Shown here piece by piece: positions 54,201-63,715 of a stretch of DNA of 64,000 nt; the first letter of the stretch is position 1; the number at the start of each line of letters is the position of its first letter. The position numbers and the translations under genes were made by a program. The notes under the pieces are model-generated. The model ran no database searches. It worked only from the letters and a program-made list of their open reading frames with translations, and was not told where the DNA came from. This stretch comes from Streptomyces flaveolus (GTDB taxonomy: Bacteria > Actinomycetota > Actinomycetes > Streptomycetales > Streptomycetaceae), in contig NZ_JNWV01000004.1 in NCBI RefSeq assembly GCF_000716535.1, positions 186,001 to 250,000 on the forward strand, in the 5' to 3' direction.

Positions 54201-57002
54201 GTGGACGACTACGCGGGTCGGGTGCTCGCCGACCGCTACCGCCTGCCACTGCCGCCGTCCGACGAGTACGAACTCACCGAGACCCGTGCCTTCGACACCT
54301 ACAGCGGTCAGGAAGTCCTGGTCCGGCAGGTGCCGTTGCCGGAGGTCGTCGAGGCCGAGGTGCTCGACGCGGAGGGGCTGCCCGCCGGGTTCACCGCACG
54401 GGAGCGCGCCTCCCGCCGGGCACCGGAGACGAGGACCGCCACCCGGCAGCCCGCCGATCCGGCGGTGCGCCGCGCCGTCGAGGCCGCGCAGGCGGCGGCC
54501 GGCATCCCCGACCATCCCCGGCTGGACCAGGTCTTCGACGTGTTCGCCGAGGGCGGGTCCCTGTGGATCGTCAGCGAGCTGGTGAACGCGCGTCCGCTGG
54601 CCGCCCTGCTCACCGAACGGCCGCTGACGCCGTACCGGGCGGCCGAGGTCGCCTCCGACGTGCTCATGGCGCTCCGGGTGCTGCACGCCCATGGCTGGGT
54701 GCACCGCAACATCACCGTCCGCACGGTCCTCGTCTGCGAGGACGGCCGCGTGATGCTGACCGGCCTCGCGGCCGGCGCGGCGGAGGAGGCGCTGTGCGGG
54801 TACGACCCGGTGCCGGCTCCCGAGGGCCAGGACGGCGGGACGGGGGAGGGGTTCGGCACCGAGCCGGGCTCCGTCGGCGGCGGACCCATGGGCCTCGGCC
54901 CCGGCGCGGGAGCCGGCGAGGTCTCCGCGGGTTCCGGTGGCCGTACGAGCGGGGCGGGCGGGGGGCCGGCCGCGGACGTCGATCCCGAGGCCGCGCGGCG
55001 GGCCGCCATCCAGGCGCGGGCGGCCGGGGGGCTCCCGGCGCCGGGAGCGAACGGAGTCGCGGGTGCGGTGGGCCGGCCGGCCCTGGAGAGCGGTGCCGAC
55101 ATCCGGGCCGCCCGGGCCGGGGCCATCGCCGCGTACCGGGCGGGCGCCCGAGCCGCCGCCCGGGTGCACGAGGTCCAGCAGGACGCACGCGCCGCCCTGC
55201 CCGGCGCGCGGCCACCCGCCGACGACGACACCGACACCGGCGCGGGACCGTCGTACGCCTCCGGCGAGGGCACCGGCAGCACGGCGCCGCCCGGCCGGAT
55301 CGCGGACCCCTACGGGGTGCGCGGCGCTCCGTGGCACGGCGCCGCACCCCGCCCCGGCTCCCCGGCCGCGGACCCCGGCACCGGGCAGTCGTCCGCACCG
55401 GGTCAGGCGCCGGACGAGGGACACGGTCCGGGGGCGTCTTCGGCGGACCCCCGTGCCAGGCACGCCTCCGTGCCGGTTCAGGGATACGGCCCGGGGCGGC
55501 AGCCATCGGCGCCTGGCCAGGGCTACGGTCCAGGACCCGTGTCGGCGCCGGGTGGTGAGCGGGGTCGGCAGGCGCGGGGAGCGTCCGGTTCCGGCTATCC
55601 GGACGGCACCCCGCCGTACTCCGAACTCACCCCCGCCCCGGCATCGGGCACCGCCCCCGCCCCTGCCTCCGGCACGGTTCCCGCCCCTGCCTCCGGCGCC
55701 GGTCTTCCCGGTTCGCCGGGCGGTGGTTGGGATCAGCCCGGGGGTGTGCGTCGTGGCCCCGGGACCGCGCTTGCCGCCGAGCGGGCGCGGCAGGTGCGGA
55801 TGACCGTGGTGGGGCCGGTGACCGAGCGCTGGGCGCCGGAGCAGGCCGGGCCCGTGCACGAGAACTGGCAGCTCGCTGCGCCGATCGGCCCGGCCACGGA
55901 CCTGTGGGCGCTGGGCGCGCTGCTGTTCCGCGCCGTGCAGGGGCACGCGCCGTACCCGGAGGAGTCCACGGCCGAGTTGGTGCAGCTGGTGTGCGCCGAG
56001 CCGCCCGCCTTCGCCGAGGAGTGCGGGCCGCTGCGGCCGGTCGTGGAGTCGTTGCTGCGCCAGGACCCCACCGAGCGGCCGGACGTCGAGGAGCTGAGCG
56101 GCTGGCTGCGGTCGTTGGTGCGGTCCGCGCCCGAGCCGGACGCCGGCACCCATGTCGTCCCCACACCGCCCGCCGACCCGAGCCGGCTGCCGATCGTCCG
56201 GCGCCGTGGCGAGTTGGTGCGCCGGCGCCGCGCCGGGCTGCCCGCCGCCCATCCGCACGGCCGGCACAAGCGGGCCCGGGAGGGCACGGGTTCACCGCGC
56301 AGCCTCGGCCGGACCCTGCTCCTGCTGATCCTGCTCCTGCTGGCCGGCGCGATCGCGTACGCGATGCTCTTCATGCCGAAACAGGGCGAGAGCGGCGCGG
56401 CGGGCGGCGACCGTACCGGCAGCGCCGGGCAGACCGGCCCCGCGCCGTCACACACCCAGCGGCCGTCCACCGGGCAGAGCGCGCCGGGCGGTGCCCCCTC
56501 CGCCTCCGCGCCCGCGACCGAGACGCAGACGGGCGGGGACCCCGCCGTTCCCGACGGGTTCACCCTGCGCAAGGACCCGGACGGCTTCCAGGTCGCCGTC
56601 GCCAAGGGCTGGGCGCGCACCCCGAAGAACGGCAGCGGCCAGGTGGTCTACGCGCACGGGAACTTCGAGCTGATCGTCGTACCGGGGCGGGACGGGACGT
56701 CCGCGTACGGCAGCGATCCGATGGTCTATCAGCGGGACAAGGAGCGCGAACTCCAGCCGTACCGCGCCTCCAGCTGGGCCACGGCCACCGGGCTGCGGAC
56801 CATCGAGGTGGGCGGACGGACCATGGCCGAGGGGCAGTTCACCTGGACCGACGGGCAGGGACGCGACCTGTTCGTGCGGAACATGGCGCTGTTGCTGAAC
56901 GGCCGCTACCACGTCGTCCAGGTGCGCGGTCCGGAGGCGCAGCGGGACGAGGTGACGCGGTTGTACGAGCAGGCTACCGAGACGTATCGCTACACCGGTT
57001 GA
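54201..57002 (+). CDS. transmembrane pseudokinase with a large insertion
   Basis: 933-aa member of the kinase array that cannot be a normal kinase. The Gly loop is absent, the VAVK Lys is Arg42 (VLVRQV), HRD is HRN with Asn170, and DFG is replaced by GLA (188-190). A Gly/Ala/Pro-rich, probably disordered insertion of about 330 residues (about 205-535) separates this from the APE-like RWAPEQ and the ATDLWALGALLFRAVQG segment with Asp567. A membrane helix lies at about 704-728 and the extracytoplasmic domain at about 785-933 (DGFQVAVAKGWARTP). GTG 54201 follows GGGGGAGG; GTG 54171 is an alternative. Confidence 0.85.
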   Translation: MDDYAGRVLADRYRLPLPPSDEYELTETRAFDTYSGQEVLVRQVPLPEVVEAEVLDAEGLPAGFTARERASRRAPETRTATRQPADPAVRRAVEAAQAAAGIPDHPRLDQVFDVFAEGGSLWIVSELVNARPLAALLTERPLTPYRAAEVASDVLMALRVLHAHGWVHRNITVRTVLVCEDGRVMLTGLAAGAAEEALCGYDPVPAPEGQDGGTGEGFGTEPGSVGGGPMGLGPGAGAGEVSAGSGGRTSGAGGGPAADVDPEAARRAAIQARAAGGLPAPGANGVAGAVGRPALESGADIRAARAGAIAAYRAGARAAARVHEVQQDARAALPGARPPADDDTDTGAGPSYASGEGTGSTAPPGRIADPYGVRGAPWHGAAPRPGSPAADPGTGQSSAPGQAPDEGHGPGASSADPRARHASVPVQGYGPGRQPSAPGQGYGPGPVSAPGGERGRQARGASGSGYPDGTPPYSELTPAPASGTAPAPASGTVPAPASGAGLPGSPGGGWDQPGGVRRGPGTALAAERARQVRMTVVGPVTERWAPEQAGPVHENWQLAAPIGPATDLWALGALLFRAVQGHAPYPEESTAELVQLVCAEPPAFAEECGPLRPVVESLLRQDPTERPDVEELSGWLRSLVRSAPEPDAGTHVVPTPPADPSRLPIVRRRGELVRRRRAGLPAAHPHGRHKRAREGTGSPRSLGRTLLLLILLLLAGAIAYAMLFMPKQGESGAAGGDRTGSAGQTGPAPSHTQRPSTGQSAPGGAPSASAPATETQTGGDPAVPDGFTLRKDPDGFQVAVAKGWARTPKNGSGQVVYAHGNFELIVVPGRDGTSAYGSDPMVYQRDKERELQPYRASSWATATGLRTIEVGGRTMAEGQFTWTDGQGRDLFVRNMALLLNGRYHVVQVRGPEAQRDEVTRLYEQATETYRYTG

Positions 57003-57155
57003 GCAGCGTGTATCCGGGGCCGGGCGCCGCCCGTGCGGTTTCCCGTCTCGCGCGGAAATGACCATCGTCACAGTGCGGTTTCCTTGGCACCCCGCTGGTT
57101 CCCTGGGGGCAGGCCGGTCCTTAGTCTGGCCCTGTCAAGAGCATTGCGGGGCAAC

Positions 57156-59069
57156 GTGAATCAGATGCAGGGCCTGCTCATAGCGGGCCGCTACCGGCTC
57201 GCCGACTCCATCGGCAGCGGCGGCATGGGCCGGGTGTGGCGCGCCCACGACGAGGTGCTGCACCGGAAGGTCGCCGTCAAGGAGTTGACCGCCGCGCTCT
57301 ACGTCTCCGACAGCGACCGGTCCGTGCTGCTCGCCCGCACCCGGGCCGAGGCCCGGGCCGCCGCGCGCATCAACCACTCCGCCGTCGTCACCGTGCACGA
57401 CGTCCTGGAACACGACGGCCGCCCGTGGATCGTGATGGAGCTGGTCGAGGGCGCCTCGCTGGCCGACACGGTCAAGGAGCGGGGCCGCGTGGAGCCGGCG
57501 GAGACCGCGCGGATCGGGCTGTGGGTGCTGCGGGCGCTGCGCGCCGCGCACTCCGCCGGGGTGCTGCACCGCGACGTCAAGCCCGGCAACGTCCTCCTCG
57601 GTACGGACGGCAGGGTCCTGCTCACCGACTTCGGCATCGCCCAGATCGAGGGCGACACCACCATCACCCGCACCGGAGAAGTCGTCGGCTCGGTCGACTA
57701 CCTGGCCCCCGAGCGGGTGCGCGGCCACGACCCCGGCCCGGCCTCCGACCTGTGGGCGCTGGGCGCCACGCTGTACACGGCGGTCGAGGGGCGCTCGCCG
57801 TTCCGGCGCACCTCGCCGCTGAGCACCATGCAGGCGGTCGTCGAGGAGGAGGCGGACGAGCCGCGCCACGCCGGTCCGCTCGCTCCGGTCATCGCCGCGT
57901 TCCTGCGCAAGGATCCGGCCCGGCGGCCGGGCGCGGAAGAGGCCGAGCAGATGCTCGCCGAGGCGGCGGAGGGCCGCGCGCCGCGCGCTGCCCAGGCCTT
58001 CGTCCCGACCCAGGGCTCGGGCATACCCTCAGCCACCGGCCGCCACCAGGGCCCGGGCACGCCCCCGCCCGGCCACGGCGGCGGCACGACGGGCGGAGGC
58101 TACGGCTCGGGTACGGCGGCCACCGCCTACGGCTCGGGCACGTCCGGCGAGGGCTACGGCTCCGGGACGCGGGCCACCGGCTACGGCTCCGGGACAGCGG
58201 CTCCCGGCTACGGCCCGGGCGCGTCGGGCGAGGGCTACGGCGCGAACTCCTCCGGCCAGGGCTACCGTTCCGGCGGCTCGACGGCCGCGTACGGTTCCGC
58301 GTCGCACACCTCCGGCTACGAATCCGGGCCACCCAACTCCGCGTACGAACCCGGAACCCCCGCATCCGCGCACGAAGCGGGTTCCGTCGGCGCGTTCCCG
58401 GTCCGAGGGACGGCGCCCGCCCGGCCCCGCCGGCGGCTGCGCACCCTCGCGCTGGTCGTCGCCGTGGCCGCGGTGCTCGGCGGTGCCGGAGCGGTCGCGC
58501 TCCAGCACTGGGGCGGCCAGAACCCCGGGGCCGGCGGCGATGTGAGCCCGGCGCCCGCCGACAGCCACACGGCCCAGGCCGACGGCACGATCCCCGCAGG
58601 CTGGAGGACGTACCACGACCCGCTGGGCTTCAGCCTCGCCCTGCCCAAGGGCTGGAAGCGCGAGGTGTACGGCATCCAGGGCGACCTCAAGCAGATCGAC
58701 TACACGCCCGACGACGGCAAGCACTTCGTCCGCATCGCCATCGACGGCTCACCGGACTTCGCCGACCCCCTCTCCCACCAGCAGGACCTGGAGCAGCAGC
58801 TCCAGCGGCTGGTCGACTACCAGCGCGTCACGATGAAGGAGAACATCTACCGCGACCGCAAGGGCGCCCGGTGGGAGTACACCTGGACCGCGCTGAAGAA
58901 GGACCCGCCGTACGTCCCCGGGCCGCGGCACGCGGTCGAGGAGACGTACTTCTCGCGCCAGGGCACCGAGTACGCCCTCTACATGTCCTCGCCGGCCGAG
59001 GACTGGGCCACGACCAGCGAGCAGTTCACCTGGGTGCTGCGCGGCTGGCAGGAGCCGAAGGAGGGCTGA
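57156..59069 (+). CDS. transmembrane serine/threonine protein kinase 3
   Basis: 637-aa kinase with a complete catalytic set: GSGGMGRVW, Lys42 in VAVKEL, HRDVKPGN with Asp140, TDFGIAQIEG, and the APE region YLAPERVRGHDPGPASDLWALG. The linker (about 310-425) is built of Tyr/Gly/Ser repeats of the type AYGSGT and GEGYGSG, probably flexible. A membrane helix lies at about 428-450 and the extracytoplasmic domain at about 480-637 (FSLALPKGWKREVYG; RWEYTWTALKKDPPYVPGP). GTG 57156 with GGGG just upstream, or ATG 57165. Confidence 0.93.
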   Translation: MNQMQGLLIAGRYRLADSIGSGGMGRVWRAHDEVLHRKVAVKELTAALYVSDSDRSVLLARTRAEARAAARINHSAVVTVHDVLEHDGRPWIVMELVEGASLADTVKERGRVEPAETARIGLWVLRALRAAHSAGVLHRDVKPGNVLLGTDGRVLLTDFGIAQIEGDTTITRTGEVVGSVDYLAPERVRGHDPGPASDLWALGATLYTAVEGRSPFRRTSPLSTMQAVVEEEADEPRHAGPLAPVIAAFLRKDPARRPGAEEAEQMLAEAAEGRAPRAAQAFVPTQGSGIPSATGRHQGPGTPPPGHGGGTTGGGYGSGTAATAYGSGTSGEGYGSGTRATGYGSGTAAPGYGPGASGEGYGANSSGQGYRSGGSTAAYGSASHTSGYESGPPNSAYEPGTPASAHEAGSVGAFPVRGTAPARPRRRLRTLALVVAVAAVLGGAGAVALQHWGGQNPGAGGDVSPAPADSHTAQADGTIPAGWRTYHDPLGFSLALPKGWKREVYGIQGDLKQIDYTPDDGKHFVRIAIDGSPDFADPLSHQQDLEQQLQRLVDYQRVTMKENIYRDRKGARWEYTWTALKKDPPYVPGPRHAVEETYFSRQGTEYALYMSSPAEDWATTSEQFTWVLRGWQEPKEG

Positions 59070-59175
59070 ACCGCCATCGGCGGCGGCCGAGTCGGCCGAA
59101 AATGGCAGGCTGACCGGTGTGTCTTGGCCGGTCGGCGTCCCGGGGGGCACGGGTCCCGTGCGGCATGATGGGCGC

Positions 59176-60930
59176 ATGGGGACCGAGGGAGCCGGCTTCC
59201 GGCTGATCGCGGGCCGTTACCGCCTGGAGGAACGCATCGGGCGCGGCGGCATGGGCGTCGTGTGGCGGGCGAGCGACCAGGTGCTGGGCCGTCAGGTGGC
59301 GGTCAAGGAACTCCTGCCCGACGACGCGCTCCCGGACGACGACGCCCGCCGCCGCCGTGACCGTACGTTCCGCGAGGCACGCGCGGTCTGCCAGTTACGG
59401 CACCCGCACATCATCGTCGTGCACGACGTGGTGGAGCAGGACGAACGGCCGTATCTCGTCATGGAGTTGATCGACGGCGGTTCGCTCGCCGACCGGATCG
59501 ACCGGGACGGACCGGTCGGCGCCGTCGAGGCCGCGCGGATCGGCATCGCCCTGCTGAGCGCGGTGCGCACCGCGCACGAGGCGGGGGTGCTGCACCGGGA
59601 CATCAAGCCCGCGAACGTGCTGATCGAGTCGGGCACCGACCGGGTCGTCCTCACCGACTTCGGCATCGCCCAGGTCGAGGGCGCCACCACGCTCACCGAG
59701 ACCGGCGCGTTCGTCGGTTCGCCCGAGTACACCGCGCCGGAGCGGATGTCCGGGCTGCGCACCGGGCCGGAGTCCGATCTGTGGTCGCTGGGCGCGCTGC
59801 TGTGCACGGTGCTCAGCGGCGAGTCGCCGTTCCGGCGCGACTCGCTCGGCGGCATCCTGCACGCCGTCGTCTCCGACGACATCCGCCCGCCGGCCGAGGC
59901 CGAGCCCCTGCTGCCCGTCGTGCTGGGGCTGCTGGAGCGCGACCCGGACCGGCGGCTGGGCGCGGCGGACGCCGAGCGGATGCTGTGGACGTACCTGGAG
60001 ACCGGCCGGACGCCGCCCGCGCCGGGCGACCCGGGCCCGGCGGGTGCGCACGGCGGTGGGCTCATCCACCGGATCGGTGGGAGCCTCACGCCGAAGTCCC
60101 CGGCGCCGTACACGCCGACGCAGTGGGACCTGCCCCACGCCGGACCGCTGCCGACCACCCCGGTCCGGCCGTCGCTCGAACCGCCCCCGGCGCGCTCGTC
60201 CCCGCGCGGGCTCCTGGTCGCGGCACTGCTCGTCGCCGCGCTCGCCGGGGCCGGCGTGTCGGCCGCGACACTGCTGCTGCACGGCAACGGGGACGGGGGC
60301 GGCGGCACCCCGGGCGGTACGGCGACGAGTCCGGCGACCCGGACCGGCACGGGAGGCACGGCGGTGTCCCCGTCACCGACCGGCACGGGCCCGGGAGGTA
60401 CGGCCGTCCCCCCGTCGCCCACCGGAACCCGGCCGGCACCGCCCCGCACGCCGTCGCCCACCCCCAGCGCCGACTCGCGCACCGCGCCCTCCGGTTACCG
60501 CACGGCCCGTGACCCGGCCGGCTTCTCCCTCGCCGTACCGGAGGACTTCACCCGCAGCCCGCAGGGTCAGCGCGTCTTCTACCTCTCGCCGGGCGAGACC
60601 TTCCGCCTGGGCGTCAGGGTCGGCGGATCCCAGCCGGGCGGCCCCGAGGCGGCGATGAACCGCTCCGCCGCCGACGGCCCCTCCACCAATCCCGGTTACC
60701 ACGACGGCCGGGTCGTCCGCACCACGCACCACGGACACCCGGCTGCGCTCTGGGAATTCACCTGGGACGGCTTCAGCGCGGCGGAGGGCCCTCGTCACAC
60801 CTACGACCTGTGCTGGGAGGAGAACGGCCGGCTGTACGACGTGTGGGTGTCGGCGCCGGTCGGGAAGGTGCGGGAGGCGCGGGAGTACTTCGACGTGGCG
60901 GTCGACACGTTCTCGGTCACGGGTGTGTGA
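59176..60930 (+). CDS. transmembrane serine/threonine protein kinase 4
   Basis: 584-aa kinase with intact motifs: GRGGMGVVW, Lys44, HRDIKPAN with Asp142, TDFGIAQVEG, and YTAPERMSGLRTGPESDLWSLG. The membrane helix (LLVAALLVAALAGAGVSAATLLL) lies at about 344-366, followed by a Thr/Gly/Pro-rich stalk with (S/T)PTGT repeats (about 372-435) and the extracytoplasmic domain (about 438-584; FSLAVPEDFTRSPQG; ALWEFTWDGFSAAEGPRH). ATG 59176 gives the same short N-terminus as its neighbours. Confidence 0.93.
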   Translation: MGTEGAGFRLIAGRYRLEERIGRGGMGVVWRASDQVLGRQVAVKELLPDDALPDDDARRRRDRTFREARAVCQLRHPHIIVVHDVVEQDERPYLVMELIDGGSLADRIDRDGPVGAVEAARIGIALLSAVRTAHEAGVLHRDIKPANVLIESGTDRVVLTDFGIAQVEGATTLTETGAFVGSPEYTAPERMSGLRTGPESDLWSLGALLCTVLSGESPFRRDSLGGILHAVVSDDIRPPAEAEPLLPVVLGLLERDPDRRLGAADAERMLWTYLETGRTPPAPGDPGPAGAHGGGLIHRIGGSLTPKSPAPYTPTQWDLPHAGPLPTTPVRPSLEPPPARSSPRGLLVAALLVAALAGAGVSAATLLLHGNGDGGGGTPGGTATSPATRTGTGGTAVSPSPTGTGPGGTAVPPSPTGTRPAPPRTPSPTPSADSRTAPSGYRTARDPAGFSLAVPEDFTRSPQGQRVFYLSPGETFRLGVRVGGSQPGGPEAAMNRSAADGPSTNPGYHDGRVVRTTHHGHPAALWEFTWDGFSAAEGPRHTYDLCWEENGRLYDVWVSAPVGKVREAREYFDVAVDTFSVTGV

Positions 60931-60982
60931 CCGGTTCGGCCTCCCGGTGGATGCGGGCGGCGGGGCACGGTAGAGATGACGC

Positions 60983-62626
60983 ATGAGCAGTGACGGGGGA
61001 ACCGGCCACGCGGCCGACGACACGACGAGCTTTGTTCTGCGACCGCCCCGACCCCGGACCGCTGCGCAGCCGCAGCCGCAGCCGCAGCCGCAGCAGCCGG
61101 TGCCCGTGCTGCCGGGGCCGGGGCCGGTCGGGGAGCCTCCCGCGGACCCGGACACCGGCCGGCTCGTCGCGGGCCGTTACCGGTTGCTGGGCAAGCTGGG
61201 GCACGGCGGGATGGGCACCGTCTGGCGGGCCAAGGACGAGATGATGGACCGCGAGGTCGCCGTCAAGGAGCCCCGGGTACCGGACCACCTGCCCGAGCGC
61301 GAACAGGCCAACGCTTTCGAGCGGATGCGCCGCGAGGCCCGCGCGGCGGCCCGTCTCGACCACCCGGCCGTGGTGAACGTGCACGACGTCGCGGTCGTCG
61401 ACGGCCGCCCGTGGATCGTGATGGAGCTGGTGCACGGCCGCACCCTCGGCAGCGTGCTGCGGGACGGCACGCTGGACGCGCGGGAGGCGGCCCGGATCGG
61501 CCTCCAGGTGCTCGGCGCATTGGAGGCGGCGCACGCGGCGGGCGTCCTGCACCGGGACGTCAAGCCCGAGAACATCCTGTTCGGCCGGCACGACCGGGTG
61601 GTCCTCACGGACTTCGGCATCGCGCGGATCGAGGGCGACCCGCGGCTCACGGACACCGGCGGCTTCGTCGGCTCGCCCGAGTTCATCGCGCCGGAACGGG
61701 TGCTGGGGCAGCGGCCCGGCCCGGCGAGCGACCTGTGGTCCCTGGGCGTGGTGCTGTACACGGCGACGGAGGGCGTGTCCCCCTTCCGCCGCAGCAACAC
61801 GCCGGCCACCCTGCAGTCCGTCCTCAACGCCGTCCCGGCCCCGCCCGCGTCCGCCTCCGGCCCGCTGGCCGAGGTCATCAACGGGCTGCTCCACAAGGAC
61901 CCCGCGCACCGCCCGTCCGCCGACCGGGCGCGCGTCCTGCTGACGGCGGCGGCCGAGCCCCCGGCGCCCCCCGCTCCGGCGGCGCCCCCGGCCGGCCCGC
62001 GCCCCCGCCGCCGGCGCCGTACCGCCTGGCTCTCGGCCGGTGCGGCGGCGGTCGCGGCGGCCGTCACCGCCGGGTACCTCGTCCTCGCCGACCCCTCCAC
62101 GGGGCCGCTGCCCGACGGCTGGACGAAGAAACCGGAGAGCGAACTCGGCGTCACGCTCGCCGTCCCCGCGGGCTATCAGGTGGCCCGGCCGGACAAGGAC
62201 GACAGCGACAGGAACTGGGTGACGTACTGGGACTGGAGCGGCGGCATCTGGATCCGGCTGCACCTGGACCGCAAGGCGGACGACTCCCTGGACCGGATCA
62301 AGTCCAGCGCGCGGGCCCAGATGTACGACGACAACGAGAAGTTCAAGAGCCAGGGCGACTACAGCCTGGGCATGAACGAGGCCACGAAGACGGCCCCGGA
62401 CGCGGAGGCCACGTACCACGGCCGGCAGGCCGCCCGGAACACCGTCACCCATCCGGGCGTCGACCAGTACAGACGCCCCCGCGAAATGCGGATCTTCTAC
62501 TACCGCAGCACGTCCGGCGACATGTACGAACTGGCCGTCGACTACCCGGCCAAGGGCGACTTCGCCGCCCGGGGCCGAGAGGTGGCGAAGGCGGCGATCG
62601 CCAACCTGGAGATCAGGAAGCCCTGA
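60983..62626 (+). CDS. transmembrane serine/threonine protein kinase 5
   Basis: 547-aa kinase. An N-terminal Pro/Gln-rich segment with PQPQ repeats (about 15-55) precedes the kinase domain: GHGGMGTVW, Lys95, HRDVKPEN with Asp192, TDFGIARIEG. A membrane helix lies at about 350-372 and the extracytoplasmic domain at about 380-547 (LGVTLAVPAGYQVARPDKDD), which has a different, WDWSGG-containing middle part. No stalk is evident. Last of the five kinases; a minus-strand regulator follows. Confidence 0.93.
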   Translation: MSSDGGTGHAADDTTSFVLRPPRPRTAAQPQPQPQPQQPVPVLPGPGPVGEPPADPDTGRLVAGRYRLLGKLGHGGMGTVWRAKDEMMDREVAVKEPRVPDHLPEREQANAFERMRREARAAARLDHPAVVNVHDVAVVDGRPWIVMELVHGRTLGSVLRDGTLDAREAARIGLQVLGALEAAHAAGVLHRDVKPENILFGRHDRVVLTDFGIARIEGDPRLTDTGGFVGSPEFIAPERVLGQRPGPASDLWSLGVVLYTATEGVSPFRRSNTPATLQSVLNAVPAPPASASGPLAEVINGLLHKDPAHRPSADRARVLLTAAAEPPAPPAPAAPPAGPRPRRRRRTAWLSAGAAAVAAAVTAGYLVLADPSTGPLPDGWTKKPESELGVTLAVPAGYQVARPDKDDSDRNWVTYWDWSGGIWIRLHLDRKADDSLDRIKSSARAQMYDDNEKFKSQGDYSLGMNEATKTAPDAEATYHGRQAARNTVTHPGVDQYRRPREMRIFYYRSTSGDMYELAVDYPAKGDFAARGREVAKAAIANLEIRKP

Positions 62627-62660
62627 CGGCCACGGCGGGGCCGAGCCGCGCCCCACCGGG

Positions 62661-63599
62661 TCATCCCTGGTGGTTCCGCCACCGGGCTCGGGCCGTCACC
62701 TCTTCCCGGTATCTGCCCGGCGTGGTCCCGAACTCCCGGCTGAACGCGTGCGAGAGCGCGTACGGGCTGCCGTACCCCGTCTCCCGGGCCACCGTCGCGA
62801 GCGGGGCGTCGGAGTCGCGCAGCCGGGTCGCCGCCAGGGTCAGCCGCCACCAGGTGAGGTACGCCATCGGCGGCCGGCCGACCAGCTTGGTGAAGCGGCG
62901 CGCCAGCGTGGCCCGCGAGACGCCCGCCTCGGCGGCCAGCCGGCCGGCCGTCCAGGGTGCCGCCGGATCGGAGTGCAGGGCGCGCAGCGCGGCCGTCGTG
63001 ACCGGGTCGTTCAGGACCGCCGGCCAGGCGCCCGTGTCCGCCTCGGCCATCCAGGCCCGGACCAGGTAGATCAGCAGGAGGTCCAGCAGGCTCGGCAGCG
63101 CGAGGCAGGCCCCCGGGCGGCGTTCGTCCAGCTCACGGGCCAGCAGGTCGACCGCCGTACGCAGTTCGGGGTGACCGCCGACCCGGTGGGGCAGATGGAC
63201 CACCTGCGGCAGCTCGGCCATCAGCGGGTGCGTGCGGCTGCGGTCGAGGCGGTACTTGCCGCACAGCAGCTCCACCTCGGGCCCGGGCCCGGTACGCGGT
63301 ACGTCCGTGTCCCGCATCTCCTCGAAGGGCACCGCCCGTCGTAGCTCGGCCGCCCCCGCCGCCGCGTCCGCCAGCACGTGCCCCGCTCCGTGCGGGAGCA
63401 GCACCACGTCCCCCGGACCCAGGGCCACCGGATCGCCGCCCCCGTCCGGCAGGAGCAGGCAGGAGCCGCTCAGGACGACGTGGAAGCCCGCCCCTTCGTA
63501 CGGCGTCAGCCGGACGCACCAGTCGCCGCTCACCCGGAGCCGGTTCGAGGACGGACTGCCCACGCGGACGGCGGAGATCGCGTCACTCACCACATCCAT
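62661..63599 (-). CDS. AraC family transcriptional regulator
   Basis: 312-aa regulator with an N-terminal cupin effector domain (FHVVLSGSCLLLPDGGGDPVALGPGDVVLLPHGAGHVL, about 42-80). The C-terminal double helix-turn-helix (about 205-305) reads WTAGRLAAEAGVSRATLARRFTKLVGRPPMAYLTWWRL and ATVARETGYGSPYALSHAFSREFGTTPGRYRE. The N-terminus resembles AraC_6-type cupin domains. The ATG at 63599 starts MDVVSDAISAVRVG. It is divergent from the MBL-fold gene, 116 bp away, which is its most likely target. Confidence 0.92.
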   Translation of the reverse strand: MDVVSDAISAVRVGSPSSNRLRVSGDWCVRLTPYEGAGFHVVLSGSCLLLPDGGGDPVALGPGDVVLLPHGAGHVLADAAAGAAELRRAVPFEEMRDTDVPRTGPGPEVELLCGKYRLDRSRTHPLMAELPQVVHLPHRVGGHPELRTAVDLLARELDERRPGACLALPSLLDLLLIYLVRAWMAEADTGAWPAVLNDPVTTAALRALHSDPAAPWTAGRLAAEAGVSRATLARRFTKLVGRPPMAYLTWWRLTLAATRLRDSDAPLATVARETGYGSPYALSHAFSREFGTTPGRYREEVTARARWRNHQG

Positions 63600-63715
63600 G
63601 GGACGACAGTGTAGAAGACCCCTGTGCCGGAGACGGCGGCGTATGAGACGCCTGCGTATTCGATCGAGCCGGAGGAGCATTGGTCCGCTCACTCAGGGTT
63701 CCTAGGGTCATCGGT

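Noticed and set aside
58020..58400. DNA tandem repeat in kinase 3 as a mobile or structural repeat
   Set aside because: The repetition is codon-level encoding of Tyr/Gly/Ser linker repeats, with varied third positions, so it reflects the protein and not a DNA element.
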